Positions 28,810 through 35,133 of a stretch of 64,000 nucleotides of DNA are shown here, one piece after another. Each line of letters starts with the position of its first letter. Position 1 is the stretch's first letter. The DNA is from Amycolatopsis thermophila. GTDB lineage: Bacteria; Actinomycetota; Actinomycetes; Mycobacteriales; Pseudonocardiaceae. The notes beneath the pieces were generated by a model. It made no database searches, was not told the DNA's origin, and saw nothing but the letters and a program-made list of their open reading frames with translations. The position numbers and the translations under genes are program-made. The stretch spans positions 6,510,001 to 6,574,000 of the forward strand of contig NZ_JAUSUT010000001.1 of NCBI RefSeq assembly GCF_030814215.1. The letters run 5' to 3'.

Positions 28810-29167
28810 AGAGACCTGAAGAGGTGGCCCCAAGACGTTCCAAGGCCCTCAGGGAAGACTGGTCAAGAACCACTGATTCACACATTTCCGCAGGCCACAC
28901 CAGATCCATTCCGGCAAATTAGGTGACGTCAGGCAAGAATTGGCAAGACATTCCAAGACGCGACCCCGAAGCGATCTGAAGAGGTTGCGGCTGACCTGCG
29001 AAGACACCCTCGATACGACACGCACAGAAAATGTCGCCCCCATGTGATTCACATACGAGTGCGGCGTGCTAGAAATGGCATCAGCACGAAAGAAGAACGG
29101 CGCCCGACCCCATGAGGCCTAGGAAACTTCCGGGGCCGGGCACCTACTCACCTCTTGCGAAGGGAGC
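28810..29167. promoter_or_regulatory. Repeat-rich control region after int
   Basis: 358 bases without a gene, visibly less GC-rich than its surroundings. CTGAAGAGGT occurs at 28816 and 28976; CAAGAC(G/A)TTCCAAG occurs at 28831 and 28944; extra CAAGA units lie between. At the right edge an odd palindrome ATGTGATTCACAT (29042-29054) overlaps a possible -35 TTCACA, 16 bases before a -10-like TAGAAA (29070). It may be an operator-controlled promoter for the replication genes plus binding sites for an initiator or recombination factor. Confidence 0.5.
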
Positions 29168-29464
29168 GTGCCCATCGTGGCATACCCACTTACCCCCGAC
29201 CAGCGCAGCCTCCGCGCGCGTCTCGCCGCGTACACGATGCACGGCCAGGGCAAGACCAACACCGCGGCCGGCACCGCGAAGTTCCTCGAGCGGTTCGAGC
29301 GCGAAGCCGACCCGGACAACAAGCTGAGCCCCGAAGAGCGCCAGCGACGCGCCCTGCATCTCCGGAAGGCCTACTTCGCCAGGCTCGCGCTCCGCTCCGC
29401 GCAGGCGCGCCGCGCGAAGGCCAGTCGGCCCACACCGGGCGCCCCCACGCAGGCAACCCACTAG
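29168..29464 (+). CDS. Small basic hypothetical protein of the element
   Basis: 98 residues (GTG at 29168; a second GTG at 29177 is equally possible, with AGGGAG upstream of both). It is Arg/Ala-rich and helical, with MHGQGKTNTAAGTAKFLERFERE in the middle and a Pro/Thr tail. It is the first gene after the control region. Size and charge suit a DNA-binding or excision-type accessory, but there is no recognisable helix-turn-helix, so I do not assign a function. Confidence 0.55.
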   Translation: MPIVAYPLTPDQRSLRARLAAYTMHGQGKTNTAAGTAKFLERFEREADPDNKLSPEERQRRALHLRKAYFARLALRSAQARRAKASRPTPGAPTQATH

Positions 29465-29483
29465 CGAAGGTGGGACGCCGACC

Positions 29484-29738
29484 GTGACCCGTAACGAGAA
29501 ACGGGGCGGTCCGGCTCCGTCAAGCCGACCCGCCCCGTCCACGAGTGGTAGCCGCCCAGCCACCAACACCACCAACCGCACCAGCATAACGCGATCGCGC
29601 CCGAGAACGGGCGCCCGATCACGCCGCGCCGCAACACTGAAGGCCTGTGCGCAGGCCTACGCGCACCTCAAGGCGCACGGCCTGATCTCCGAGACCGTCG
29701 TCGAGACCCTGCAGGCGTGCATCCGGGAGGCGTCATGA
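29484..29738 (+). CDS. Small hypothetical protein of the element
   Basis: 84 residues from a GTG. The first half is a Ser/Thr/Arg/Pro-rich, probably disordered basic tail. The second half is a predicted helix-rich segment (TLKACAQAYAHLKAHGLISETVVETLQACIREAS). Its TGA overlaps the next ATG (ATGA), which supports it as translated. Family unknown. Confidence 0.5.
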   Translation: MTRNEKRGGPAPSSRPAPSTSGSRPATNTTNRTSITRSRPRTGARSRRAATLKACAQAYAHLKAHGLISETVVETLQACIREAS

Positions 29739-30073
29739 CCGACGCCGTGACGCTGTCCCGCGACGAGTACGAGCGGCTCACGCTCGACGCCGGTCGCTGG
29801 CGCTACCTCGCCGACTGCCCTGCAACCGCCGAACACCTGCTCGTACTCGTCGCAGAACGGCTCCACTGGGAACAGCGACGCGACCAGGTCCAGACCTCGC
29901 ACGCCATCAGCGCAGCCGAGGCATGGGGCCAGGTCGCGAACCGACCCACACACGACGAGCTCGAGCGCCGCCGCAACCACTACGACCGGCCACCCCGGAC
30001 CCCCGAACAGATCCGGGCACAGGCCGCGTGGTCCTGGCGACGCTTCGAACGTCAGATTCAGGAGGCAGCGTGA
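29735..30073 (+). CDS. Small hypothetical protein of the element
   Basis: 112 residues from the ATG at 29735. MTDAVTLSRDEYERLTLDAGRWRYLADCPATAEHLL is followed by a charged helical tail (ELERRRNHYDRPPRTPEQIRAQAAWSWRRFERQIQ). The N-terminus resembles short phage and plasmid proteins that begin with a PHD-antitoxin-like strand-helix (LSRDEYERL). The gene overlaps both neighbours by four bases and so belongs to the replication operon. Confidence 0.6.
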   Translation: MTDAVTLSRDEYERLTLDAGRWRYLADCPATAEHLLVLVAERLHWEQRRDQVQTSHAISAAEAWGQVANRPTHDELERRRNHYDRPPRTPEQIRAQAAWSWRRFERQIQEAA

Positions 30074-31110
30074 CCAGCGCTTATGACACTCCTGACACTT
30101 CTGACACCGATCAGAAGGACGCGGAGAACCTGCTCGCCGGCCTCCGGGACGGCGCATGGCTCGACGCGCAGGAATTCCCACCACTGCAGTACGCGGTTGA
30201 CGGCCTACTGCCCGAGGGATTCTCACTCCTCATCGGACCGCCCAAGGCCGGAAAATCGTGGCTCGCTCTCGGCTTGCTCCTCGCCATCGCCGGAGGCCGA
30301 CCCGCAGTCGGGAGAATCGCGATGAGCACCAAGCGTCGCGTGCTGTATCTCGCGCTCGAGGACGGCGACCGGCGCATGCAGGACCGGTGCCGCAACCTGC
30401 TCAATGGAGAGCCGATCCCGCCGCTGTTCCACTACCTGACCCAAGTCCAGCCCGGCCGCGTCGTCGCCACCATCGAGGCGTTCCTCGAACAGCACCCGGA
30501 CACGGCGCTGATCGTCGTCGACACCCTCGGGAAGGTCATGCCGCCGTCCCAGCCCGGCGAGTCGGCGTACCAGCGCGACTACCGCGTCGCCGGACGGCTC
30601 AAGGTCATCGCCGACATGCGCCCAGGACTGGCGGTCAGTGTTCTGCACCACGATCGCAAGGCGATCGCCGACGACTTCGTCGACGCCGTATCGGGCACCC
30701 ACGGCCTCGCAGGAGCCGCCGACACGATCATCGTGCTCGCCCGGAAGCGGCAATCGTCCGAAGCTGTCCTCAAGGTCACCGGCCGCGACGTACCCGAGGC
30801 CGAGTACGCCCTGACGATGACCAACGGCGAATGGGTCCTCGACGGCGCCAACCTCGCCGAGGCCGCGCAAACCGCCCAGCACCGCGAAGAAACCGCGGAC
30901 CGCAGCGACCGAACGATCGACATCGCCACGTTCGTCCGCCAGCACCCGGCAGGTGTCCAGGCCAAGAAGGTCGCCGAGAGGTTCGGCCCCGACGCCTACA
31001 AGTACCTCACCCGCCTGACCGACGACGGCTTGATCAGCAAGTTCAAGCGAGGTCTCTACGGACCCGTGTCAGAAGTGTCAGAAGAGTCAGAAACGGAAGA
31101 AGCCGCATGA
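30070..31110 (+). CDS. RepA-like AAA/RecA-fold ATPase (replicative helicase type)
   Basis: 346 residues. RecA-like AAA_25 fold: Walker A LIGPPKAGKSWLALGLL (about 59-75), a segment VLYLALEDGDRRMQDR typical of RepA/DnaB-like helicases, Walker B ALIVVDTLGKV (about 152-162) and VLHHDRKA. The C-terminus (about 290-346) looks like a winged helix (TIDIATFVRQHPAGVQAKKVAERFG). Such proteins unwind or prime DNA in plasmids, integrative elements and satellites, so it probably replicates the excised element. GTG start overlapping the previous stop (GTGA). Confidence 0.82.
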   Translation: MTSAYDTPDTSDTDQKDAENLLAGLRDGAWLDAQEFPPLQYAVDGLLPEGFSLLIGPPKAGKSWLALGLLLAIAGGRPAVGRIAMSTKRRVLYLALEDGDRRMQDRCRNLLNGEPIPPLFHYLTQVQPGRVVATIEAFLEQHPDTALIVVDTLGKVMPPSQPGESAYQRDYRVAGRLKVIADMRPGLAVSVLHHDRKAIADDFVDAVSGTHGLAGAADTIIVLARKRQSSEAVLKVTGRDVPEAEYALTMTNGEWVLDGANLAEAAQTAQHREETADRSDRTIDIATFVRQHPAGVQAKKVAERFGPDAYKYLTRLTDDGLISKFKRGLYGPVSEVSEESETEEAA

Positions 31111-31373
31111 CTGCCACCACCTCCGACAGCGATGCCAACTTCGTCGCGTTCATCCCCGCCGGCGGATGGCGCGTCGAGATCATCGGCACCAACGGCGAGC
31201 GATGGGACGAACCACTCGTCGGCTGGGGCCTCACCCGCTCCGGGCACGCAGTCGCCTTCACAGGCGGCCCCGAGGGCTTCGCCGAAGAAGTCCCCGACCT
31301 GTCGAACAAGACCCGCGTCTACCACCCGGACGCCACCCACTACGGCCCCTTCGCATCAGGAGAGGTCGCATGA
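31107..31373 (+). CDS. Small hypothetical protein of the element
   Basis: 88 residues from an ATG overlapping the ATPase stop. It is acidic and beta-rich (NFVAFIPAGGWRVEIIGTNGERW), ending HPDATHYGPFASGEVA. No motif is recognised. It overlaps the following gene by four bases, so it is clearly part of the same operon. Confidence 0.6.
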   Translation: MTATTSDSDANFVAFIPAGGWRVEIIGTNGERWDEPLVGWGLTRSGHAVAFTGGPEGFAEEVPDLSNKTRVYHPDATHYGPFASGEVA

Positions 31374-31684
31374 CCCGACAGATCGAGGTCCCCATCGGAC
31401 AATGGGCCTTCGCCGCCACCAGCGAACGCCTCGCCATCCTCTGCCACCAGGCCGCCGTCAGCGGCATCACCGGAACCGACCCCGAGCAATTCACGGCCGC
31501 AGCACGACACCTCGCCACCCAGCCCCTCGACGCACCCGGCATCCTGCTCATCCCATCCCGACTCCACGACTTCCTGCTCGGCGTCATCGCCGGGCTGGGC
31601 TACACCACCGTGGTCCACCAAGCGGGCCCAGGAACACCGATCGATGCTCCTATGTTCGTCAAGCCGCTGTCGGAGGGGGTGTGA
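31370..31684 (+). CDS. Hypothetical protein, probably truncated by the IS110 insertion
   Basis: 104 residues as it stands. The N-terminal 90 residues read as a real helical protein (GQWAFAATSERLAILCHQAAVSG, then GILLIPSRLHDFLLGVIAGLGY). The last 13 codons (from about 31646) run into the right end of the IS110 element and overlap the transposase 3' end, so the natural C-terminus has probably been lost. Function unknown. Confidence 0.55.
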   Translation: MTRQIEVPIGQWAFAATSERLAILCHQAAVSGITGTDPEQFTAAARHLATQPLDAPGILLIPSRLHDFLLGVIAGLGYTTVVHQAGPGTPIDAPMFVKPLSEGV

Positions 31685-32777
31685 CGGAGGCCGTGGATGG
31701 TCGGGGAAGGTTGGCATAGATTTCCCGGGCGATGTAGCGCTTCAGGCAGCGGATGATCTCGCGTTTGCGCAGGCCTTCGGCGGTGCGCCGCTCGACGTAG
31801 TGGCGGGTCGGTTGGTGGCGACGCATCCGGACGATCGTGACGATGTAGAGGGCACTGTTTGCGGCGCGGTCGCCGCCGCGGCTGAGTCGGTGTCGGCCGG
31901 TGGTGCGTCCGCTGCTGGCCGGCTGGGGCGCGACACCGCAGAGCTTGGCGAAGGCGGCTTCGTTGCGGATGCGTTCGGGGTTGTCGCCTGCGGTGACGAG
32001 GAACTGGCCCGCGATCTCGACGCCGACACCGTGCAGTTCGACCAGTTCGGGTGCCGCTGCGTGGACCAGGGCCCCGATCTGCTTGTTGAGGGCCTTGATC
32101 TCATCATCGAGTTGCTTCCAGCGGCGTGCCAGGCCCCGTAGGGTGGCCTTGACTCCGGCCATCAATAGCCGGCCTGGGGTTGTTGCCAGGCCGAGCAGGT
32201 CCTCCGTCTCCGGCCGCAGCCGCAGGCATCGGTTGACCAGCGTCTTCTTGCTCAGCACGACAAGTTCGTCGCGCAACGGAGAGGGTGACCCGATCATGAC
32301 GCCCCACAGTGTGTTGAATGCGCTGGTGCGTGCCTTGACTGCGCTGGAACGAGTCACCCGAAGGGTCCGGATGACCTCGACCAGGCCGGACTTGGCTTTC
32401 GGGGTGGCCGTCGAAGTCTGGCCGAGGACAGCCCGGGCGATCTGCTCGGCATCGAGCCGATCGGACTTGCCGTCCATGTGCCGTGCCAGTCTGTTGGGCC
32501 GGTTGACCTCGACCACGCGAATCTCCCGGGCGGTAAGGAACCGAGTCAGCGTGGCGCCGAAAGATCCGGTGCTCTCGACCCCGATCGCGCCTACCTCGCC
32601 GTGTTCCTGAACCCATGCCAGAAGGTCGGCGTAGCCGCGGTCATTGGCGGGGAACTCCCGATGACCCAACAGGCGGCCGTGGTCATCGACCGCCGCCGCG
32701 TAGTGAGTGTTCTTGTGGGTATCGACGCCGCCGATCACGGCACCAGCTGCTGGCTCTATAGCCATCTGGGTTGTCAT
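31659..32777 (-). CDS. IS110-family transposase (RuvC-like DEDD plus serine domain)
   Basis: 372 residues. The N-terminal RuvC-like domain has GGVDTHKNTHYAA (Asp), IGVESTGSFG (Glu) and GKSDRLDAEQIAR (Asp-x2-Asp). The C-terminal Transposase_20 domain contains CGVAPQPASSGRTTGRH with the candidate catalytic Ser, and SRGGDRAANSALY. Such recombinases work with a bridge RNA made from the adjacent non-coding end. No frameshift or stop is seen, so it may be active. It interrupts the cargo element on the opposite strand. Confidence 0.93.
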   Translation of the reverse strand: MTTQMAIEPAAGAVIGGVDTHKNTHYAAAVDDHGRLLGHREFPANDRGYADLLAWVQEHGEVGAIGVESTGSFGATLTRFLTAREIRVVEVNRPNRLARHMDGKSDRLDAEQIARAVLGQTSTATPKAKSGLVEVIRTLRVTRSSAVKARTSAFNTLWGVMIGSPSPLRDELVVLSKKTLVNRCLRLRPETEDLLGLATTPGRLLMAGVKATLRGLARRWKQLDDEIKALNKQIGALVHAAAPELVELHGVGVEIAGQFLVTAGDNPERIRNEAAFAKLCGVAPQPASSGRTTGRHRLSRGGDRAANSALYIVTIVRMRRHQPTRHYVERRTAEGLRKREIIRCLKRYIAREIYANLPRPSTASVTPPPTAA

Positions 32778-32789
32778 GCTGGATGTGCT

Positions 32790-33010
32790 CCTCCGTTAGG
32801 GCTGATCTCACGGATGGAGCGAACCGGCCGGGCGGGGCGACAAGTCTGCGACGGGGGCTTCTAGCCCAAGCTCCTATCAGGTCAGCTCCGCCTGGCCGGT
32901 GCGCACCACAGTGCTGCACCGGAGCCGGCCGACAAATCGAACGCAGGACACCACCACTATCGATAGGTCATACCTTGACCAGGGTCAGACCGATCCGGTG
33001 CAGCACCGAG
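32790..33010 (-). ncRNA. Candidate IS110 bridge RNA region
   Basis: The non-coding segment upstream of the transposase is rich in inverted repeats: GGGCT-tct-AGCCC near 32856, and GGCCGGTGC pairing with downstream GCACCGG (32893-32932), with more complementary GGTGC/GCACC units near 32996-33008. In IS110 elements this end encodes the bridge RNA that selects target and donor. Exact RNA ends and guide loops cannot be fixed from sequence alone. Confidence 0.35.
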
Positions 33011-33110
33011 CTAAGTCTTCACAGACCTTCCCGACGGAATCGCACTCATGAACATGGCCGAAAAGCCGCGAGCGGCCGAATGAGAGGCCATTCCGCGGCG
33101 GCACCCCAGA

Positions 33111-33134
33111 GGGGGTGGGGGGTGACCCACCCCC
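33111..33134 (+). repeat. G-tract hairpin upstream of terS-like gene
   Basis: GGGGGTGGG and CCCACCCCC form a perfect 9-bp stem around a 6-base loop, followed by pyrimidine runs (CCTCCCCCTCCCCC). It could be a terminator, an RNA structure or a packaging-type signal. There is no gene from 32778 to 33209. Confidence 0.5.
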
Positions 33135-33152
33135 TCCCCCTCCCCCTAACGG

Positions 33153-33171
33153 CTGTCATCCCGTCTGACAG
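33153..33171. promoter_or_regulatory. Inverted repeat upstream of terS-like gene
   Basis: CTGTCA and TGACAG are separated by 7 bases and lie 39 bases before the GTG start. It is a candidate operator for the late-type gene block. Confidence 0.35.
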
Positions 33172-33209
33172 TGGCCTCACCGAATGGATCAAGGGCGAAA
33201 GGAGCTGAT

Positions 33210-33686
33210 GTGCCCGGTGTCAAGGGCCGCTCAGGCGGCCAGAACAGGAAGCGCGCGGAGCAGCGGCTCGGGAATCCGCACTACGCGCAGGACGACCCGC
33301 GGAACCGGGTCGACCGGCCGGTTGCGTCAGGTGATGGCAGGCAGCCTCGCCTGATGGATCTGTGGCCGGCGGAGGAGCCGCCGCTGAAGCTGATCGAGAA
33401 CCTGTGGGCGTCGCTGTCCACGTCGGGGTTCGACGAGTACTTCACGGATTCCGACTGGGTCGGTGCCGTGATGCTGCTGGTCGGGGCGGATGCGTTGCTG
33501 AAGGAGACGATCCGGAGCGGCACGGTGTCGGCGCTGAAGTCGGCTGAGTTGCGCGGCATCCTCGGCGATCTGCTGGTGACGGAGTCGGCGCGTCGGCGGC
33601 TGCAGATCGAGGTGCAGCGGGCCGACCTGGACGCTCCGCGTCCGGCGCCGGTGTCACACCTGCAGCTCGCTCAAGAGCTGCAGTGA
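33210..33686 (+). CDS. Phage terminase small-subunit-like protein
   Basis: 158 residues from the GTG at 33210, with AGGAG five bases upstream. The N-terminus MPGVKGRSGGQNRKRAEQRLG matches the basic G-x-SGG-x-N-(R/K) opening of actinophage small terminases, followed by a helical middle (LIENLWASLSTSGFDEYFTDSDWVGAVMLLVGADALL) and a C-terminal helix. Small terminases recognise the packaging site. No large terminase lies in the element. In satellites such a lone small terminase redirects a helper's packaging; in a dying prophage it is just a survivor. Confidence 0.68.
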   Translation: MPGVKGRSGGQNRKRAEQRLGNPHYAQDDPRNRVDRPVASGDGRQPRLMDLWPAEEPPLKLIENLWASLSTSGFDEYFTDSDWVGAVMLLVGADALLKETIRSGTVSALKSAELRGILGDLLVTESARRRLQIEVQRADLDAPRPAPVSHLQLAQELQ

Positions 33687-33715
33687 TCGTCACGTGATGA
33701 GGAATGGAGATCAGG

Positions 33716-34372
33716 ATGAGTAAGTGGTTCGAGGCGACAGCGTCGCTGCACACGCCTTCGGCGTACGAGGCGCACGGCCTGCACTGGTTGGAGGCGAACA
33801 AGCGCATCTCGCCTGAGATGCGGGCTGCGCGGAAGGCGCTGGACGAGTTCCGGGCCGCTTGGCCGCCGCCCCCGAGCCCGGAATCGTTGGGGCAGTTGGT
33901 GGTGTCGGAGCCGACGAACCCGGCGGCGTTCGGCGTGATCGCGTTCCTGGCGAATCACAGCCCGGAGGAGATCCGGAACGTGTGGATGGCGGCGTTGTCG
34001 CGGGCGGACCGTCCGCTGTGTGAGCGGTTGAACGACGCGACGCACGCTGCGATCAACGCGACGCGGGAGGAACGGATCGCGGATCTGCGGCGCAAGCTCG
34101 AGGAGATGTTGCCGCGGCTCGCCGAGCTGGGTGCTGGTCTGTCGGCGAACGAGTTCCGGTCGCCGTCGTTCACGGCGACGCGGAAGGCAGCCGCGCAGTT
34201 CTCGGAGCTGTTCGATGAGTACCTGCCGTTGCACCGTGCCGCGCTCGCCGAGGGCATGCGCTTGGTGCGCCGGAGCACGGAGTTGCAGGTACGGCAGGTG
34301 CACCCGGAGCACTTCTTCGGCCCGGATGGTGGGCTGGAGCTCGACGAGCAGCGTGAGGAGGTGGCGGCGTGA
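33716..34372 (+). CDS. Hypothetical protein of the element's late block
   Basis: 218 residues from the ATG at 33716, with GGAG upstream. Strongly helical and charged: SPEEIRNVWMAALSRADRPLCERLNDATHAAINATREERIADLRRKLEEMLPRLAELG looks like a coiled coil (about 85-145). No phage family is recognisable. Its position between the small terminase and the short paired proteins suggests a particle-assembly or packaging role, but this is inference. It overlaps the next gene by four bases. Confidence 0.65.
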   Translation: MSKWFEATASLHTPSAYEAHGLHWLEANKRISPEMRAARKALDEFRAAWPPPPSPESLGQLVVSEPTNPAAFGVIAFLANHSPEEIRNVWMAALSRADRPLCERLNDATHAAINATREERIADLRRKLEEMLPRLAELGAGLSANEFRSPSFTATRKAAAQFSELFDEYLPLHRAALAEGMRLVRRSTELQVRQVHPEHFFGPDGGLELDEQREEVAA

Positions 34373-34665
34373 ACGCAAGGCCGCTGAACGATCCCACCTT
34401 CACCGCAGAGGTCGTGGAGAAGCTGAACCACGGCCACTCAAACGAGGACCCGTTCGTCAGTGGGTTCGTGAAGATGCTGCCGGGCGCAGGCAGGACGGTG
34501 CCAGTCCAGCACCCGGCGCCTGTGGCCCGGTACACGGATCCGTCGCAGGGGATGGGTTCGCAGGTGGTCGAGCAGCCGGAGGACCCGCTGGTGACGATGA
34601 TCGCGAAGATGGCGGGGGCCCCCTACGCCGATTCCGCCGTCTACTACTGGACGGGGGCGGAGTGA
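34369..34665 (+). CDS. Small late-block protein with a Y-x-DPSQG-x-G motif
   Basis: 98 residues, GTG start overlapping the previous stop. It contains RYTDPSQGMGSQ (about 58-69), which is matched in the adjacent protein. The N-terminal half (LNDPTFTAEVVEKLNHGHSNEDPFVSGFVKML) is probably helical. No known domain. Its stop overlaps the next start by one base (TGATG). Confidence 0.62.
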   Translation: MNARPLNDPTFTAEVVEKLNHGHSNEDPFVSGFVKMLPGAGRTVPVQHPAPVARYTDPSQGMGSQVVEQPEDPLVTMIAKMAGAPYADSAVYYWTGAE

Positions 34666-34985
34666 TGAGCGTTCCGGGGCTGAACACCAGCGAGTTTGAG
34701 AACGCGATCCGCTCGGCGTTCGCGGACCCGCGGACGGCGGCGCAGCGGGCCGCCGACACGCTCGACGATGGCCTCGCCGGCCTGTTCTCTCGCTCGTTCG
34801 GCGCGGATGGCTCCGACGCCCCTAAGCGCGAACGCGGCGGCTACGTCGACCCCTCGCAGGGCGTCGGGTATCAGCCTGACACCGAGGGCTCGCCGCGGGG
34901 CGGCTTCACGGAGGAGTTGGCCCGTGGGCTCGGTGCGTCTTCGCCGCCGTGGCCTCACGATCCCGGAGTCGGTCAGACCTGGTGA
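34665..34985 (+). CDS. Second small late-block protein with the same motif
   Basis: 106 residues. The N-terminal helix (NTSEFENAIRSAFADPRTAAQRAADTLDDGLAGLFSRSF) is followed by GYVDPSQGVGYQ (about 63-74), nearly the same as RYTDPSQGMGSQ in the preceding protein. The two sit immediately upstream of the tape-measure-like gene, where tail-assembly chaperones usually lie. Homology to those is not evident. Confidence 0.62.
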   Translation: MSVPGLNTSEFENAIRSAFADPRTAAQRAADTLDDGLAGLFSRSFGADGSDAPKRERGGYVDPSQGVGYQPDTEGSPRGGFTEELARGLGASSPPWPHDPGVGQTW

Positions 34986-34997
34986 CGGGGTGGTGAT

Positions 34998-35036
34998 GGG
35001 GGGCGGGTGTGGCGACGGACGCGCCCACCCCCCTTT
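34998..35036 (+). terminator. Hairpin with short T-run before the tape-measure-like gene
   Basis: GGGGGGCGGGTG pairs with CGCCCACCCCCC (one mismatch, one wobble) around a 10-base loop and is followed by TTT. Two further short hairpins lie downstream: GGTACC-cgca-GGTACC at 35057-35072 and TGCCGCT...AGCGGCA at 35090-35110, just before the next start. Confidence 0.5.
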
Positions 35037-35133
35037 GCCGCGTCACCTGTTTTGTCGGTACCCGCAGGTACCATCACGATGATCTTTTCTGCCGCTCCCG
35101 CCCAGCGGCAGACGTTTGAGAGGGCGGTTTTTC

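Larger units (their letters stand above)
31646..33010 (-). mobile_element. IS110-family insertion sequence (boundaries approximate)
   Basis: Contains a full-length DEDD transposase and an upstream structured non-coding segment, the layout of the IS110 group. The right end must lie just past the transposase stop, about 31646-31658. The left end is uncertain. GCTCCTAT occurs at both 31646 and 32870, which could mark an end, but that would leave only about 100 bp of leader. IS110 elements make no target duplication, so the ends cannot be fixed by eye. Confidence 0.6.
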
